Source: Candidatus Kouleothrix ribensis (GTDB lineage: Bacteria; Chloroflexota; Chloroflexia; Chloroflexales; Roseiflexaceae). Taken from it: a DNA stretch of 64,000 nt. Position numbers and translations under genes: made by a program. Within the stretch, counting starts at the first letter, position 1, and each line of letters opens with the position of its first letter. Below are positions 52,366-60,776 of this stretch, piece after piece. The DNA lies in contig JADKGW010000001.1 in the NCBI GenBank assembly GCA_016722075.1, forward strand, positions 3,906,001 to 3,970,000, in the 5' to 3' direction. The notes beneath the pieces were generated by a model, which worked only from the letters and a program-made list of their open reading frames with translations, made no database searches and was not told the DNA's origin.

Positions 52366-52523
52366 AGCGTTTCCTTTAGGGACTTTCAAGAAATAATTGT
52401 TCTGCCAGGCTCGCTGCTGCCGCAGACCAGCCGGGCACACATCTACACGAAATTGTACCGCAAGCTGGATGGTGAAGCAACGCCCAAACATTGGTGCGGT
52501 GGCATGGCACACCTGCGCTGCGA

Positions 52524-53189
52524 TCAGCTGGGCGTGCGGGCCTTGACCGGCTCGCCCAGGTAGATCGGCTCAAGGCCAGCCAGATCATCGGTATCGCCGG
52601 CCTGCAGGCGCCGCCAGGCCAGCTCGGCCAGGTAGGCCGGCCGGCGTGCGCGCGCGGCGGCATCGGGGAACAGTGCGCGCGCGCCCAGGCGTGTGCGCAG
52701 CTCAGCCTGCACCTCGGCATCGATATCGCCGCAAAATAGCGCGCGCCCGGTCGTTTCGACGCATAGCTCGGCCAACGTGACGTTGCGAGGCTCAAGCGCG
52801 GCAGCGGGCCGGGCCGGCTGGCCAGTGGCGTAGCGCTCGCGCCCCAGCCGGATGAGTGGGATCGTGGTGGCGCCTGGGCGCTCGAACTGGTACACGAGCG
52901 CATCGAGCGTACCGATGCCGACGAGCGGCACGCCACGCGCCAGCGCAAAGCCCTTGGCGCTGCTCATGCCGACGCGCAGGCCGCTCCAGCTGCCCGGCCC
53001 CAGCGCCACCGCCACCGCGCTGATTGTGTCGCGCGAACGCCCAAGATGCCGCAGCAGCAGCGTCAGCTGGGGCAATAGCTGCGCACTGTGGTCGCGCCCT
53101 GAATGCCAGACGCACTCGGCCAGCAGGCCCTGCTCGTCGTAGCAGGCCAGGCCAGTGGTGTTGGTCGAGGTGTCGATAGCTAAAAGCAT
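52524..53189 (-). CDS. tsaB: tRNA threonylcarbamoyladenosine biosynthesis protein TsaB
   Basis: A 221-residue ASKHA-fold protein: LLAIDTSTNTTGLACYD, HSAQLLPQLTLLLRHL, and VAVALGPGSWSGLRVGMSSA are the standard TsaB blocks. It dimerises with TsaD and with TsaE makes the t6A37 modification of ANN-decoding tRNAs. It is 54 bases downstream of tsaE on the same strand; the gap holds a heptamer repeat. Residues ~120-220 are less conserved, as usual for TsaB. Confidence 0.93.
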   Translation of the reverse strand: MLLAIDTSTNTTGLACYDEQGLLAECVWHSGRDHSAQLLPQLTLLLRHLGRSRDTISAVAVALGPGSWSGLRVGMSSAKGFALARGVPLVGIGTLDALVYQFERPGATTIPLIRLGRERYATGQPARPAAALEPRNVTLAELCVETTGRALFCGDIDAEVQAELRTRLGARALFPDAAARARRPAYLAELAWRRLQAGDTDDLAGLEPIYLGEPVKARTPS

Positions 53190-53201
53190 AATGTTCAGAG
53201 C

Positions 53202-53222
53202 CAGGAGTCAGGAGTCAGGCGC
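53202..53222 (+). repeat. Heptanucleotide repeat in the tsaE-tsaB gap
   Basis: CAGGAGT, CAGGAGT, CAGGCGC (53202-53222), flanked by GAGCCAG and CTGGCTC that pair with each other (53198-53204 and 53232-53238). Confidence 0.65.
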
Positions 53223-53243
53223 TGGCAGCCAACTTCTGGCTCC

Positions 53244-53765
53244 TTACGCAAAGGCGGTCTTTTTGAACTCGGCCACCAGCGCCTGGTAGCGCGCGCCGTT
53301 TGGCACCATACGCAGGGTACGCTTAGCCTCGCTCAGGTGCTGCAGGTAGATCGCCAGGTGCTGGTGTGGCAGGCGCCCGCCGGCCTGTTCGGCCCACTCG
53401 ATCAGGCACACGCCGTCGCCCGCCCAGGCCTCTTCCAGACCGATACCAATCAGCTCGTTGGGCGTTTCGATGCGGTAGAGATCGGCGTGGTAGATCGGCA
53501 TGCCGTGGTGCTGCGGGCCGGCGCGGTATTGGTTGATCAGCACGAAGCTCGGGCTATTCACCAGGTCGGCCGAGCCAAGGCCATGAGCGATGCCTTTGAT
53601 CAGGTGGGTTTTACCGGTGCCGAAGTCGCCGAGCAGCAGAATCAGATCACCCGCGCCGAGCAGCTCGCCCAGGCGCTGGCCGATGCGGATGGTCTGCGCC
53701 GCGCTGTGCGATATAAAGTCCAACACATGCTGCGATTGAACGGTTTGTGAGATCGGCTTGCTCAT
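53244..53765 (-). CDS. tsaE: tRNA threonylcarbamoyladenosine biosynthesis ATPase TsaE
   Basis: A 173-residue P-loop ATPase with Walker A GDFGTGKTH (46-54), NSPSFVLINQYRAG, IYHADLYRIE and VCLIEWAEQAGGRLP, all standard for TsaE. It works with TsaB/TsaD in t6A synthesis and is essential in many bacteria. Its ATG is six bases after an extended -10 (TGTGCTACAAT), so the mRNA is probably leaderless. Confidence 0.95.
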   Translation of the reverse strand: MSKPISQTVQSQHVLDFISHSAAQTIRIGQRLGELLGAGDLILLLGDFGTGKTHLIKGIAHGLGSADLVNSPSFVLINQYRAGPQHHGMPIYHADLYRIETPNELIGIGLEEAWAGDGVCLIEWAEQAGGRLPHQHLAIYLQHLSEAKRTLRMVPNGARYQALVAEFKKTAFA

Positions 53766-53771
53766 GGCTAC

Positions 53772-53782
53772 ATTGTAGCACA
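53772..53782 (-). promoter_or_regulatory. Extended -10 promoter of tsaE-tsaB, leaderless
   Basis: Minus strand TGTGCTACAAT, then GTAGCC, then ATG at 53765. Same TGTGCTAnAnT motif as at 30112, 38208 and 46433. No -35 consensus. Confidence 0.65.
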
Positions 53783-53844
53783 ACCGGGGTGGCGCGCCGG
53801 CCGCGCGGATGGCGCGCTGCACTGCGCCAGGCGGCATGCCACAA

Positions 53845-54225
53845 TCAGCCGATCGGGTGAGGGGCAACCACCTTGATGCGCTCGTCGGGCGCGGGGGGTG
53901 CGGCGGGCGGAAGCGCGCCACACAGCTGCAAGGGCGCGCCGGGCAGCTCGGCGAGTGTGCGCTGCGCCGCCGGGCTGAACGTGCCGCCATACACCAGCAG
54001 AATGCCGCGCGACGCGCGGCGCAGCTGCACCAGCTCGGCCAGATCCTGCACATCGGCGGCGACGACCAGCCGGCGTGCCTGCACCAGCACCAGCAGCTCG
54101 GCATGCTCGGCATCGCGCAGGGTTAGCAGCCAGCGATTAGTGCGAATCTGCTGCTCGCCGATCACTTCATAGCCGGCCTGCCGGGCGAGCTGGCACAGCT
54201 CGCGGGTTGATGGCATTGGTGTCAT
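53845..54225 (-). CDS. Hypothetical protein, possibly restriction-endonuclease-like fold
   Basis: A 126-residue protein: RELCQLARQAGYEVIGEQQI, LLVLVQARRLVVAADVQDLA, and GILLVYGGTFSPAAQRTLAE. The alternating beta-strands and 'LLVxxxxxRLxVxxxxV' look like a small Mrr/restriction-endonuclease-like domain, but no catalytic D-E-K set is certain. The last 20 residues are Pro-rich. ATG at 54225 (GAGAGAG upstream) or at 54216. Not in the tsa unit, as tsaE has its own promoter. Confidence 0.55.
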   Translation of the reverse strand: MTPMPSTRELCQLARQAGYEVIGEQQIRTNRWLLTLRDAEHAELLVLVQARRLVVAADVQDLAELVQLRRASRGILLVYGGTFSPAAQRTLAELPGAPLQLCGALPPAAPPAPDERIKVVAPHPIG

Positions 54226-54671
54226 GGCTCTCTCGCGTTGCTATGGTTAGTACAGCGATAGCAGCATACATACCAATTGAGTTCAATCAGCGCATGCCGG
54301 GCAGGGTTCCTACGATCAGGCACCGGCTCAATTGAGCTGCACGCTACTATACAGCAAACGATGATCGATAGTAGACGACAAGGCTGACCAGAACACGATC
54401 TGAGGCGCTGGCAGGGCGCAAGGCAGGAGTAGAAAGGACTCAGCTTCACCGAAATTATACCATATGTTAGGCCGGCGGCTGCCGGCAGCGCCCGCCGCAG
54501 CAGGCCGCGCTGCTGGCAGGCCCCCACAGCATCTGTTTTGGCCGCAGGCGCCCGAAGCCGCACGCCCGCCAGTGTGCCGGCGGCCGTTTTCGAATGCCGC
54601 TTACACCCTGCTGTGAGGTATAATGATCTCAATCGCCGGCTGATCCGGCGATTGGCGGCAAGGGGCTACCG
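54226..54671. other. Intergenic with two promoter-like sites
   Basis: Minus strand TGGTATAAT (54454-54462) could be an extended -10 for the leftward gene, giving a ~220-base leader. Plus strand TATAAT at 54619-54624 could serve the rightward methyltransferase. GCTCAATTGAGC near 54326 is a perfect 12-base palindrome. No gene recognised. Confidence 0.45.
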
Positions 54672-55550
54672 ATGCAATCGACCGAATATCGCGCCGGCGG
54701 CTACGATTGGCTGGCGACATGGCGGCACATGTATGATGGCGAGCGCAGCCAGGCCGAGCGCATCAGGCTGCCCGGCATTGGCGGCCAGGGCGACTGCTGG
54801 GCGGCCCAGGCCGGCCGCTTTGCGGCGGCGGCCGAGCGCAGCCAGCAGCCCGATGGATTCATGCGCTTTCTGCTGCCGCGCCTGCACCCCGGCGACCGTG
54901 TGCTCGATATTGGTGCCGGCAGCGGGCGCTACGAACCCACCCTGGCCGGCGCAGTATCCGAGGTGCTGGCGCTCGAACCCTCGCCGGCCATGCGCGCGAC
55001 CCTGGCTCAGCGGCTGGGCGCGGCGCAGCTCACGAATGTGCGGGTGATCGAGGCAGGCTGGCCGGCCGAGGGGCTGCCGCCCTGCGACGTGGCCATCGCC
55101 GCGCATGTGCTCTACGCCGTGCGCGAGATTGCGCCGTTCCTGCTCGGCATGCACGCGGCCGCGCGGCGCGGGTGCTACCTGCTGCTGGCATTTCGCCACC
55201 CGGCGTCGTTCATCAGCCCATTCTGGCAGCGCATACACGGCGAGCCGCGGCTGCCGCTGCCGGGCGCGGTCGAATGCCTGAACGCGCTCTACCAGCTGGG
55301 TATTGCGGCGCAGCTGACGCTTGTGCCGGTACTCAATCGGTTCAGCTACGCCGATGAAGCCGAGGCACTGGCCGACCTGCGCTGGCGGCTGCGCGCCCCG
55401 GCCGAGCTCGTTGCCGACCAGATACTGCAGGATGCAATCGCCGAGCTGCTCGAGCGCGACCACGAGGGCCGGCTCGCGCCGCGCGATCAAGCCGAGCACG
55501 CCGCCGCGATCTGGTGGGAGTCGCCTACGCGCGGCGCTGCATCGCTATGA
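54672..55550 (+). CDS. Class I SAM-dependent methyltransferase
   Basis: A 292-residue protein. Motif I GDRVLDIGAGSGRYEPTLAG, then VLALEPSPAMRATLAQRLG, and CDVAIAAHVLYAVREIAPFL give a Methyltransf_25/11-type SAM fold. The N-terminal 60 residues and the C-terminal helical part (WRLRAPAELVADQILQDAIA) are extra. Substrate unknown. A TATAAT lies about 48 bases upstream; AAGGGG is a weak ribosome site. It is followed within 10 bases by a small membrane-protein gene. Confidence 0.85.
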   Translation: MQSTEYRAGGYDWLATWRHMYDGERSQAERIRLPGIGGQGDCWAAQAGRFAAAAERSQQPDGFMRFLLPRLHPGDRVLDIGAGSGRYEPTLAGAVSEVLALEPSPAMRATLAQRLGAAQLTNVRVIEAGWPAEGLPPCDVAIAAHVLYAVREIAPFLLGMHAAARRGCYLLLAFRHPASFISPFWQRIHGEPRLPLPGAVECLNALYQLGIAAQLTLVPVLNRFSYADEAEALADLRWRLRAPAELVADQILQDAIAELLERDHEGRLAPRDQAEHAAAIWWESPTRGAASL

Positions 55551-55560
55551 GGTGAGGCCA

Positions 55561-55785
55561 ATGATCACGTTTGGGCTACTGATTCTTTGCGGGCTAATCG
55601 CACTGACCATGCTGGGCGTCGGCGGGTTCGTGGTGCTGCTGAAGCTCGGCATTATTGTGCGCGAGGCCCAGCGGCCAACCTACCAGGACTATGGTAGCTA
55701 TACGATCGACCAGGGCCGCGAGGTTCGGCCCGAGGAAGATCAGCAGGCGCCCGACACGGTGTATCGTGCCGAGCGCCGCGATTAA
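55561..55785 (+). CDS. Small single-pass membrane protein
   Basis: A 74-residue protein with one long N-terminal hydrophobic helix (LLILCGLIALTMLGVGGFVV) and a charged tail (YTIDQGREVRPEEDQQAPDT). No family recognised. It starts 10 bases after the methyltransferase stop, behind TGAGG. Possibly co-transcribed with the next small membrane protein. Confidence 0.6.
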   Translation: MITFGLLILCGLIALTMLGVGGFVVLLKLGIIVREAQRPTYQDYGSYTIDQGREVRPEEDQQAPDTVYRAERRD

Positions 55786-55808
55786 GCGATCGTCGCTTTC
55801 ATAACCGC

Positions 55809-56138
55809 ATGCGCAACGATTTAGTCGAAAGCCTGGCCATCGGCGGCAGCATCGGGCTACTGGCGCTCTTGATCCACGCCTGGACCGACGCAGCCGGGCT
55901 GGAGCGCCAGCTGCTGGCGCTGTTGATCGCCGGCCTGGCACTTGCCGCGCTCCAGCTTGCCTGGGGCTATCGCCGTGCGCGGCGGGCTGGCCCGCCGCCC
56001 GAGCAGCATGCGCAGCGCGATGGGCATGGCCCGCATAACCCGTTCTTCCGCGAGCTGACCAGCGACTGGACCGGGCTGGAAGACTCGCCGGCCGAGCCGC
56101 CCAGCAAGCCGCAGGCCCCGCCACCCGAGCAGCCGTAG
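55809..56138 (+). CDS. Small two-helix membrane protein
   Basis: A 109-residue protein with two hydrophobic segments (LAIGGSIGLLALLIHAW; LLALLIAGLALAALQLAWGY) and a Pro-rich soluble tail (PPPEQHAQRDGHGPHNPFFR). No family recognised and no clear ribosome site. 23 bases after the preceding small membrane gene. Confidence 0.55.
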   Translation: MRNDLVESLAIGGSIGLLALLIHAWTDAAGLERQLLALLIAGLALAALQLAWGYRRARRAGPPPEQHAQRDGHGPHNPFFRELTSDWTGLEDSPAEPPSKPQAPPPEQP

Positions 56139-56194
56139 CTGCGGTTGTGGCGCGGTGCTAGGCGCGTACCCCTGCCTGCCACCCCCAGCATACC

Positions 56195-57028
56195 TCAGCC
56201 ATGCGCCGCCAGCCCCGCCCGATACGCGCCGGGTGCAACGCCACAGGCGCGCTTGAATAAGGCGTAAAACTGGCTGGCCGAACCAAAGCCGCAATCCAGC
56301 CCAATCGCCGCCACCGGCGCGTCGGTCGTAATCAGCAGCCGCTGCGCATGCGCGATCCGGTGCTGGGCCAGGTACTCGAGCAGGCTCATGCCAAACGTTT
56401 TGCGAAACAGCTGCATCGCATAGTGCGGGTGCAAGCCGACGCTAGCGGCCAGATCGCGTACCCGCAGCGGCTCAGCGTAGCGCTCGGCGATCAGCCGGGC
56501 GATCTGCTCGATCTTCTGCTCGCTGCCGGCGGCTGGCCGGCCGGCTGCCAGCTGGCCTACACCAAGCGCCAGCCGGCGCAGCCGGGCCTCGATCTCGAGC
56601 TGCACGATTGCGTGGCGCTCGGGCGCGGCCGCGCGCAGATCGCGCTGCCACTGTTCGAGCAGCGCCTGGTCGAGCGCGGCGCGGCTGGTGTCTTGATCAC
56701 AGATCGGCAGGCCCGATAACACCTGCCGCGTGAGCGCCGGCGGCAAGCGCCACTGCAGAAACTGGCCCAGCGGAATGGTCAGCCAGTGCAACAGCGTGCC
56801 TGGCTCGACATACGCGACTCGGTGGGGCAGCACGCCCCAGAATAGCGCCAGCCGGCCGGCCGGCAGCGGCGCCGCAGTGGCGCCGAACAAATAGGTGAGC
56901 GTGCCGCACACGACCAGGTTGAGCTCGACCTCGTGGTGCCGGTGATAGCGCGCCATCGACAGCGGCGCACCGTAGTGGCCGGCCAAACCAAAGGCCGAAA
57001 ACTCGTCGGCACCTGAGGGCTGCTGCAT
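56195..57028 (-). CDS. AraC-family transcriptional regulator
   Basis: A 277-residue regulator. N-terminal cupin-like half (SMARYHRHHEVELNLVVCGT; LPAGRLALFWGVLPHRVAYV) senses a ligand; C-terminal two-HTH domain (RVRDLAASVGLHPHYAMQLF and APVAAIGLDCGFGSASQFYA) binds DNA. I prefer the ATG at 57028 (MQQPSG); the longer frame to 57172 covers promoter-like sequence. A minus-strand TATAAT lies at 57111-57116. It is divergent from the PhyH gene, its likely target. Confidence 0.9.
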   Translation of the reverse strand: MQQPSGADEFSAFGLAGHYGAPLSMARYHRHHEVELNLVVCGTLTYLFGATAAPLPAGRLALFWGVLPHRVAYVEPGTLLHWLTIPLGQFLQWRLPPALTRQVLSGLPICDQDTSRAALDQALLEQWQRDLRAAAPERHAIVQLEIEARLRRLALGVGQLAAGRPAAGSEQKIEQIARLIAERYAEPLRVRDLAASVGLHPHYAMQLFRKTFGMSLLEYLAQHRIAHAQRLLITTDAPVAAIGLDCGFGSASQFYALFKRACGVAPGAYRAGLAAHG

Positions 57029-57131
57029 ACGCGAAGCGACCTTACGATCCCGGAGAAACTCACCAAATAGCCGGAGGAATCGTGCCACTCCTCGTGCTAT
57101 GGTGTGACTGATTATACACGTAGAGAACCTT

Positions 57132-57161
57132 CGCTGCCGGCGGCATACGCCTGCGGCAGCG
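57132..57161. promoter_or_regulatory. Inverted repeat between AraC and PhyH genes
   Basis: CGCTGCCG (57132-57139) and CGGCAGCG (57154-57161) with a 14-base spacer, in the divergent gap. Possible operator, or a hairpin in the 5' leader of the PhyH mRNA. Confidence 0.4.
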
Positions 57162-57215
57162 CACCTGCGCATGCCCTACGCACATTCGCTATGGAGTATG
57201 AAAGGATTGGCACGA

Positions 57216-58154
57216 ATGATCACGATCGCCGCACCCCTACCGGCGCCCGAGCTGGTGCCGGCCTCGCCGCATCACCTGACCCCCGCGCAGATCCGGTTCT
57301 TCGACCAATACGGCTACCTGATCTTGCGCCAATGGATTCCGCCCGAGCTGCTGGCACGCCTGCGCGCAGCCGGCGACGCCTGGATCAGCGCCGGGATGCA
57401 GGCCGACGACGGGAGTGACGACTTCATGTTCGCCAAGCGGCCGACTGGCCGGGTGATGTTCCGCGTGAACTACCTGCACAACAAAGATCAGGCCGCTTCG
57501 CTCGAGCTGCTGGGCAGCCCACAGGTGCTAGGCGTAGCCGAGAGCCTGTGCGGGCCGAATTTCGTGCCGACCTACGAATCGATGGTGTTCAAGCAAGCAG
57601 GCGACGGCGAGGCCATCCCCTGGCATCAGGATGCGGTACACCCGCGGCGCTACCGCATCTTCAACTTCGACCTCTACCTCGATCGCTCGAGCATTGGTGC
57701 GGGCGCGCTGCGGGTAGTGCCCGGCTCGCAGGCCGATCGGCACGATGTGTGCGCAATCGCCGACAGGTATGGCTGGGATCACCCCGACGCGATCGACGTG
57801 GAGATGGAGCCAGGCGACGTATTGCTGCACGATGTGATGGTGGTACATGGCTCGGCGCGCACCGAGGGCAACGCGCTGCGCCGCACGATCTACTATGAGT
57901 TTCGCGCGGCCGAGGAGATTCTAGCCGATGGGCCATGGGATCGCGAGTGGATCGACCGGCGCATGCGGCTGGTGCCGCTGGGGCTGGCGCGCCACCGCGC
58001 GGCCTACCCCGGCGCCGCGCAGTTCGAGTGGGCCGTGAGCGACGCGTTTCGGCCCGACAGTAGCGACGACGAGGCCGCCGAGCTGAAGATCGCACACGTG
58101 GTGCATATGGGCGGCTCGTGGTGCAGTGCCGGCGACGCAATGCAGAAGCTATGA
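57216..58154 (+). CDS. PhyH (phytanoyl-CoA dioxygenase)-family Fe/2OG oxygenase
   Basis: A 312-residue protein. IPWHQDAVHPRRYRIFNFDL supplies the HxD iron ligands (H137, D139) and DVLLHDVMVVHGSARTEGN the distal His (H211), followed by LRRTIYYEFR with the 2-oxoglutarate Arg. LTPAQIRFFDQYGYLILRQW is the usual start. Likely a small-molecule hydroxylase; substrate unknown. AAAGGA lies before the ATG at 57216. The AraC gene is transcribed away from the same gap and may control it. Confidence 0.88.
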   Translation: MITIAAPLPAPELVPASPHHLTPAQIRFFDQYGYLILRQWIPPELLARLRAAGDAWISAGMQADDGSDDFMFAKRPTGRVMFRVNYLHNKDQAASLELLGSPQVLGVAESLCGPNFVPTYESMVFKQAGDGEAIPWHQDAVHPRRYRIFNFDLYLDRSSIGAGALRVVPGSQADRHDVCAIADRYGWDHPDAIDVEMEPGDVLLHDVMVVHGSARTEGNALRRTIYYEFRAAEEILADGPWDREWIDRRMRLVPLGLARHRAAYPGAAQFEWAVSDAFRPDSSDDEAAELKIAHVVHMGGSWCSAGDAMQKL

Positions 58155-58159
58155 GTGAT

Positions 58160-58215
58160 GCGTTTTGAGTTTTGAGCCGTAGGCGCTGGTGCCCGAAACT
58201 CAAAACTCAAAACGC
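58160..58215 (+). terminator. Heptamer-built hairpin between convergent PhyH and GAPDH genes
   Basis: GCGTTTTGAGTTTTGAG (58160-58176) pairs perfectly (17 of 17) with 58199-58215 around a 22-base loop. Both arms are GAGTTTT/CTCAAAA heptamer repeats, like the 7883-7910 arm. Lies between converging genes, so it may serve as a bidirectional terminator. Confidence 0.7.
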
Positions 58216-58227
58216 AAACCGTACTAC

Positions 58228-59223
58228 TTACTTAACGAGCAGCGCGGCCGTCTCGGCCAGGCGCGTAGTGTAGCCCCACTCGTTATCGTACCAGGCCGCA
58301 ACCGACAGCAGGTCGCCCTGCACCTGGGTCAGCGGCAGGTCGACGATCGACGAATGCGGGTCGCCGACGATCCGGGACGAAGCCCACTCGTCCTCGAGCA
58401 CGCTCATCACGCCCTTGAGCGGCGCCTCGGCGGCGGCCTTGCGGAAGGCATTGTTCACCGCGTCGGCCGTGACGGGCTTCTCGGTGAGCAGGTTCAGCTC
58501 GGCGATGCTGCCGGTGCGCACGGGGATGCGGTAAGCCTTGCCGGTGATCTTGAGGCCCGGCCAGATGAACGAGAGCGCGCGCGCGGCGCCTGACGACGAC
58601 GGGATCAAATTCTCGGCAGCGGCCCACGAGTCGCGCCGATCCTTCATCGGCTGGTCGGTGAGCGACTGCGTATTGGTATAGGCGTGGACAGTCGAGAACA
58701 GGCCGTACTTGATGCCGAAGTTCTCGATGATCACCTTGACCACCGGCGCCAGCGCGTTGGTGGTACACGAGGCCATACTGACGATCTTATGCTTCTCGGC
58801 GTCGTAGGTTTCGAGGTTGATGCCGGGCAGCAAGAACACATCGGCGTCATCACGAGTTTTGCTGGGGGCGCTGACGAGCACACGCTTGGCGCCGCGGTCG
58901 AGGTGCGCCTGCGCACCCGAGCGCACCGTGGCGCGGCCGGTGCAATCGATCACCAGATCGACATTCAGGGCCTTCCAGTCGGGCAGCTCTTTCATCGCAT
59001 CGAAGTATAGAACCTCGCGCCCGCCGATGTTGAAGCCCTTATCGGTCGGCTTGACATCCTCGTGCCAGCGGCCATAGTTGGTATCGACCTCGAACAGCCC
59101 CGCGAGGGTTGGGATGTCGCGAATATCGGAGACCGACACCGGCGTGAACAGGTTGTTCCTGAGCGCGATGCGCAGCAGCGTACGGCCGATGCGCCCAAAA
59201 CCGTGAATAGCGACGTTACCCAT
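58228..59223 (-). CDS. gap: Glyceraldehyde-3-phosphate dehydrogenase
   Basis: A 331-residue type I GAPDH. Rossmann GFGRIGRTLLRIAL (8-21), active-site Cys in MASCTTNALAP (C153), base His in STVHAYTNTQ (H180), NLIPSSSGAARAL and YDNEWGYTTRLAE. It converts glyceraldehyde-3-phosphate to 1,3-bisphosphoglycerate. Residue after beta-2 is SVSD, compatible with NAD. TAGGAGG precedes the ATG. A minus-strand TATACT at 59329-59334 is a possible -10. No pgk or tpi adjoins it. Confidence 0.95.
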   Translation of the reverse strand: MGNVAIHGFGRIGRTLLRIALRNNLFTPVSVSDIRDIPTLAGLFEVDTNYGRWHEDVKPTDKGFNIGGREVLYFDAMKELPDWKALNVDLVIDCTGRATVRSGAQAHLDRGAKRVLVSAPSKTRDDADVFLLPGINLETYDAEKHKIVSMASCTTNALAPVVKVIIENFGIKYGLFSTVHAYTNTQSLTDQPMKDRRDSWAAAENLIPSSSGAARALSFIWPGLKITGKAYRIPVRTGSIAELNLLTEKPVTADAVNNAFRKAAAEAPLKGVMSVLEDEWASSRIVGDPHSSIVDLPLTQVQGDLLSVAAWYDNEWGYTTRLAETAALLVK

Positions 59224-59504
59224 GAGACATTCCTCCTAACTTCGTTGGTACTAACGATTCTTCGCAGCCCAACGCCAGGCCTGGCGGGCCAAGATCACAA
59301 TCGACCAAACCGTAGCTCTCGGTTTCTCAGTATACAATCCCGACGGCGCCTGTTTGGTTAAGAGATCGTTGACTAACCCCTGTATTATCACAACAAGCAC
59401 TGGGATCGCTATTCTGAACTGCGTGATGGCTGCAAGTATACTCGTTTCCGGCACAGTGATCAACTGAGTATTGTGCCGCTGAGCGGCTTATTTGCGTGGC
59501 GCTG
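59224..59504. other. Upstream region of gap
   Basis: Leader and candidate promoter of gap (minus-strand TATACT 59329-59334) in AT-richer sequence. No gene or repeat recognised before the GC-rich element starts at about 59505. Confidence 0.4.
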
Positions 59505-59819
59505 CGCGCCCTACTCTCCGGGGCTATGCGCCCCCAAGCCCCCGACGACGGAAGCTTTCCGGGGCGCTTCGCCCCCGTGCCCCCGATGAGGGGAACCCAG
59601 CCGGTTCCCCTCAGACCCCTCCGGCAAGTTGGAGGCCGTACCAGTACGTGATGCACGACGATCATGCCTCAGGCAGGAAATACAGATGGTTCAGCGCCCC
59701 AAGGCATGCGCGCCGGGCGATGCACAAGCGAGATGGCAAAATACGGGGTCCGGGGCGAAGCCCCGGCGGCGGGGTGCAGGGGCCGGCGGCCCATGCCGCT
59801 TCACCTGCATGATCTGCCC
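59505..59819 (+). repeat. GC-rich compound element, copy 1
   Basis: It starts with GGGG/CCCC hairpin units, e.g. CCGGGGCGCTTCGCCCCCG. The core 59589-59627 (AGGGGAACC, AGCCGGTTCCCCT, ACCCCTCCGGCAA) matches 61590-61628 at 36 of 39 positions. GGCATGCGCGCCGGGCGAT (59702-59720) is identical to 61739-61757. A third block (CGGGGTC, GGGGCG, AGCCCC, GCGGCG, GGTGCAGG) also matches. It ends next to the ArsR promoter. No protein-coding sense. Confidence 0.7.
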
Positions 59820-59820
59820 C

Positions 59821-59850
59821 TTGACAAGTGACCATTTAGTCACATATAAT
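59821..59850 (+). promoter_or_regulatory. ArsR promoter with palindromic operator in the spacer
   Basis: TTGACA (59821-59826), 18-base spacer, TATAAT (59845-59850). The spacer contains GTGAC (59828-59832) and GTCAC (59839-59843), an inverted repeat separated by CATTTA. The ATG follows at 59857, six bases on. An autorepressor bound there would block polymerase. Confidence 0.85.
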
Positions 59851-59856
59851 ACACAT

Positions 59857-60630
59857 ATGGAAGACGAATCTGTTTTTCGCGCCCTCGCCGATCCAAGCCG
59901 TCGGCGGCTGCTTGACCTCCTGTTTGAGCGCGACGGCCGCACGCTCACCGAGCTGGAGTCGGAGCTGCCAATGACGCGATTCGGCGTTATGAAGCATCTG
60001 CACGTGCTGCAAGCGGCCGGCCTGATCACCACGCGCAAAGTGGGCCGCACGAGGCTACACTACCTGAATCCGGTCCCAATCCAGCTGATCTCAGACCGCT
60101 GGATCAACAAATACTCGGCCGTGCGTGCGAGCGCGCTCGCCGATCTCAAAGCAGCGCTTGAAGGAGGAACTGGCATGACCACAGATTCAAAGCCCCGGCT
60201 GGTGTATCAGATCATCATCAAGGCCCCGCAGGAGCGGGTGTGGGAGGCAATCACCACATCGGAGTTCACCTCTCGCTACTACTATGGCAGTACGCTTACG
60301 ACCGATCTCACGGTCGGCTCGCCCTTTACCTATCACATGCCGAATGGCGCCCCGATCGTTGAGGGGCAGGTAGTTGCGTCGGAACCGCCCAACCGGCTGG
60401 TGCATACCTACCACTCTCTCTGGCCGCCCATGAACGACGATGCGCCAACCCGAGTAACCTGGGAGCTGGAAGCGCTGCCCGGCGGCGTTACCAAGGTCAC
60501 CGTAGTTCACGACGACTTCCAGGGGCAGACGGCGACCTACCAGGGCTTGCAGGGCGGCGGCTGGACATGGATCCTCAGCAACATGAAGACGCTGCTAGAG
60601 ACCGGCGAGCCGATGCCGCAGGGCTACTAA
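59857..60630 (+). CDS. ArsR-family regulator fused to an SRPBCC (AHSA1-like) domain
   Basis: A 257-residue fusion. Residues 1-100 form an ArsR winged helix: FRALADPSRRRLLDLLFERD, LTELESELPMTRFGVMKHLH, VLQAAGLITTRKVGRTRLHY. No CxC metal site is visible, so it is not a classic metal sensor. Residues ~110-257 are SRPBCC/AHSA1: VYQIIIKAPQERVWEAITTS, YHMPNGAPIVEGQVV, RVTWELEALPGGVTKVTVVH, GGWTWILSNMKTLLETG. The longer frame from 59629 reads through the repeat and is rejected. A perfect promoter places the start at the ATG, so it is probably leaderless. The hydrophobic SRPBCC cavity suggests ligand-controlled repression. Confidence 0.92.
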   Translation: MEDESVFRALADPSRRRLLDLLFERDGRTLTELESELPMTRFGVMKHLHVLQAAGLITTRKVGRTRLHYLNPVPIQLISDRWINKYSAVRASALADLKAALEGGTGMTTDSKPRLVYQIIIKAPQERVWEAITTSEFTSRYYYGSTLTTDLTVGSPFTYHMPNGAPIVEGQVVASEPPNRLVHTYHSLWPPMNDDAPTRVTWELEALPGGVTKVTVVHDDFQGQTATYQGLQGGGWTWILSNMKTLLETGEPMPQGY

Positions 60631-60776
60631 ATCGTATACACTTCAGCTGGCCACAAGGCACGAAGACACGACGATGGAATTCGTGACACCTTCGCGTCTG
60701 TGAGTCTTCGAGGCAATCTTTCTGCGATCAAGCTATTCGAGAGGTTTCCAGCCCACGTCAGTATAAGGAGGTTTCT

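Noticed and set aside
53244..54113. 289-codon reading that extends tsaE upstream
   Set aside because: TsaE similarity begins at MSKPIS (53765), directly behind a -10 box; the extension overlaps the neighbouring gene in another frame.
59629..59856. N-terminal extension of the ArsR fusion
   Set aside because: It reads through the GC-rich repeat and the promoter; ArsR similarity starts at 59857.
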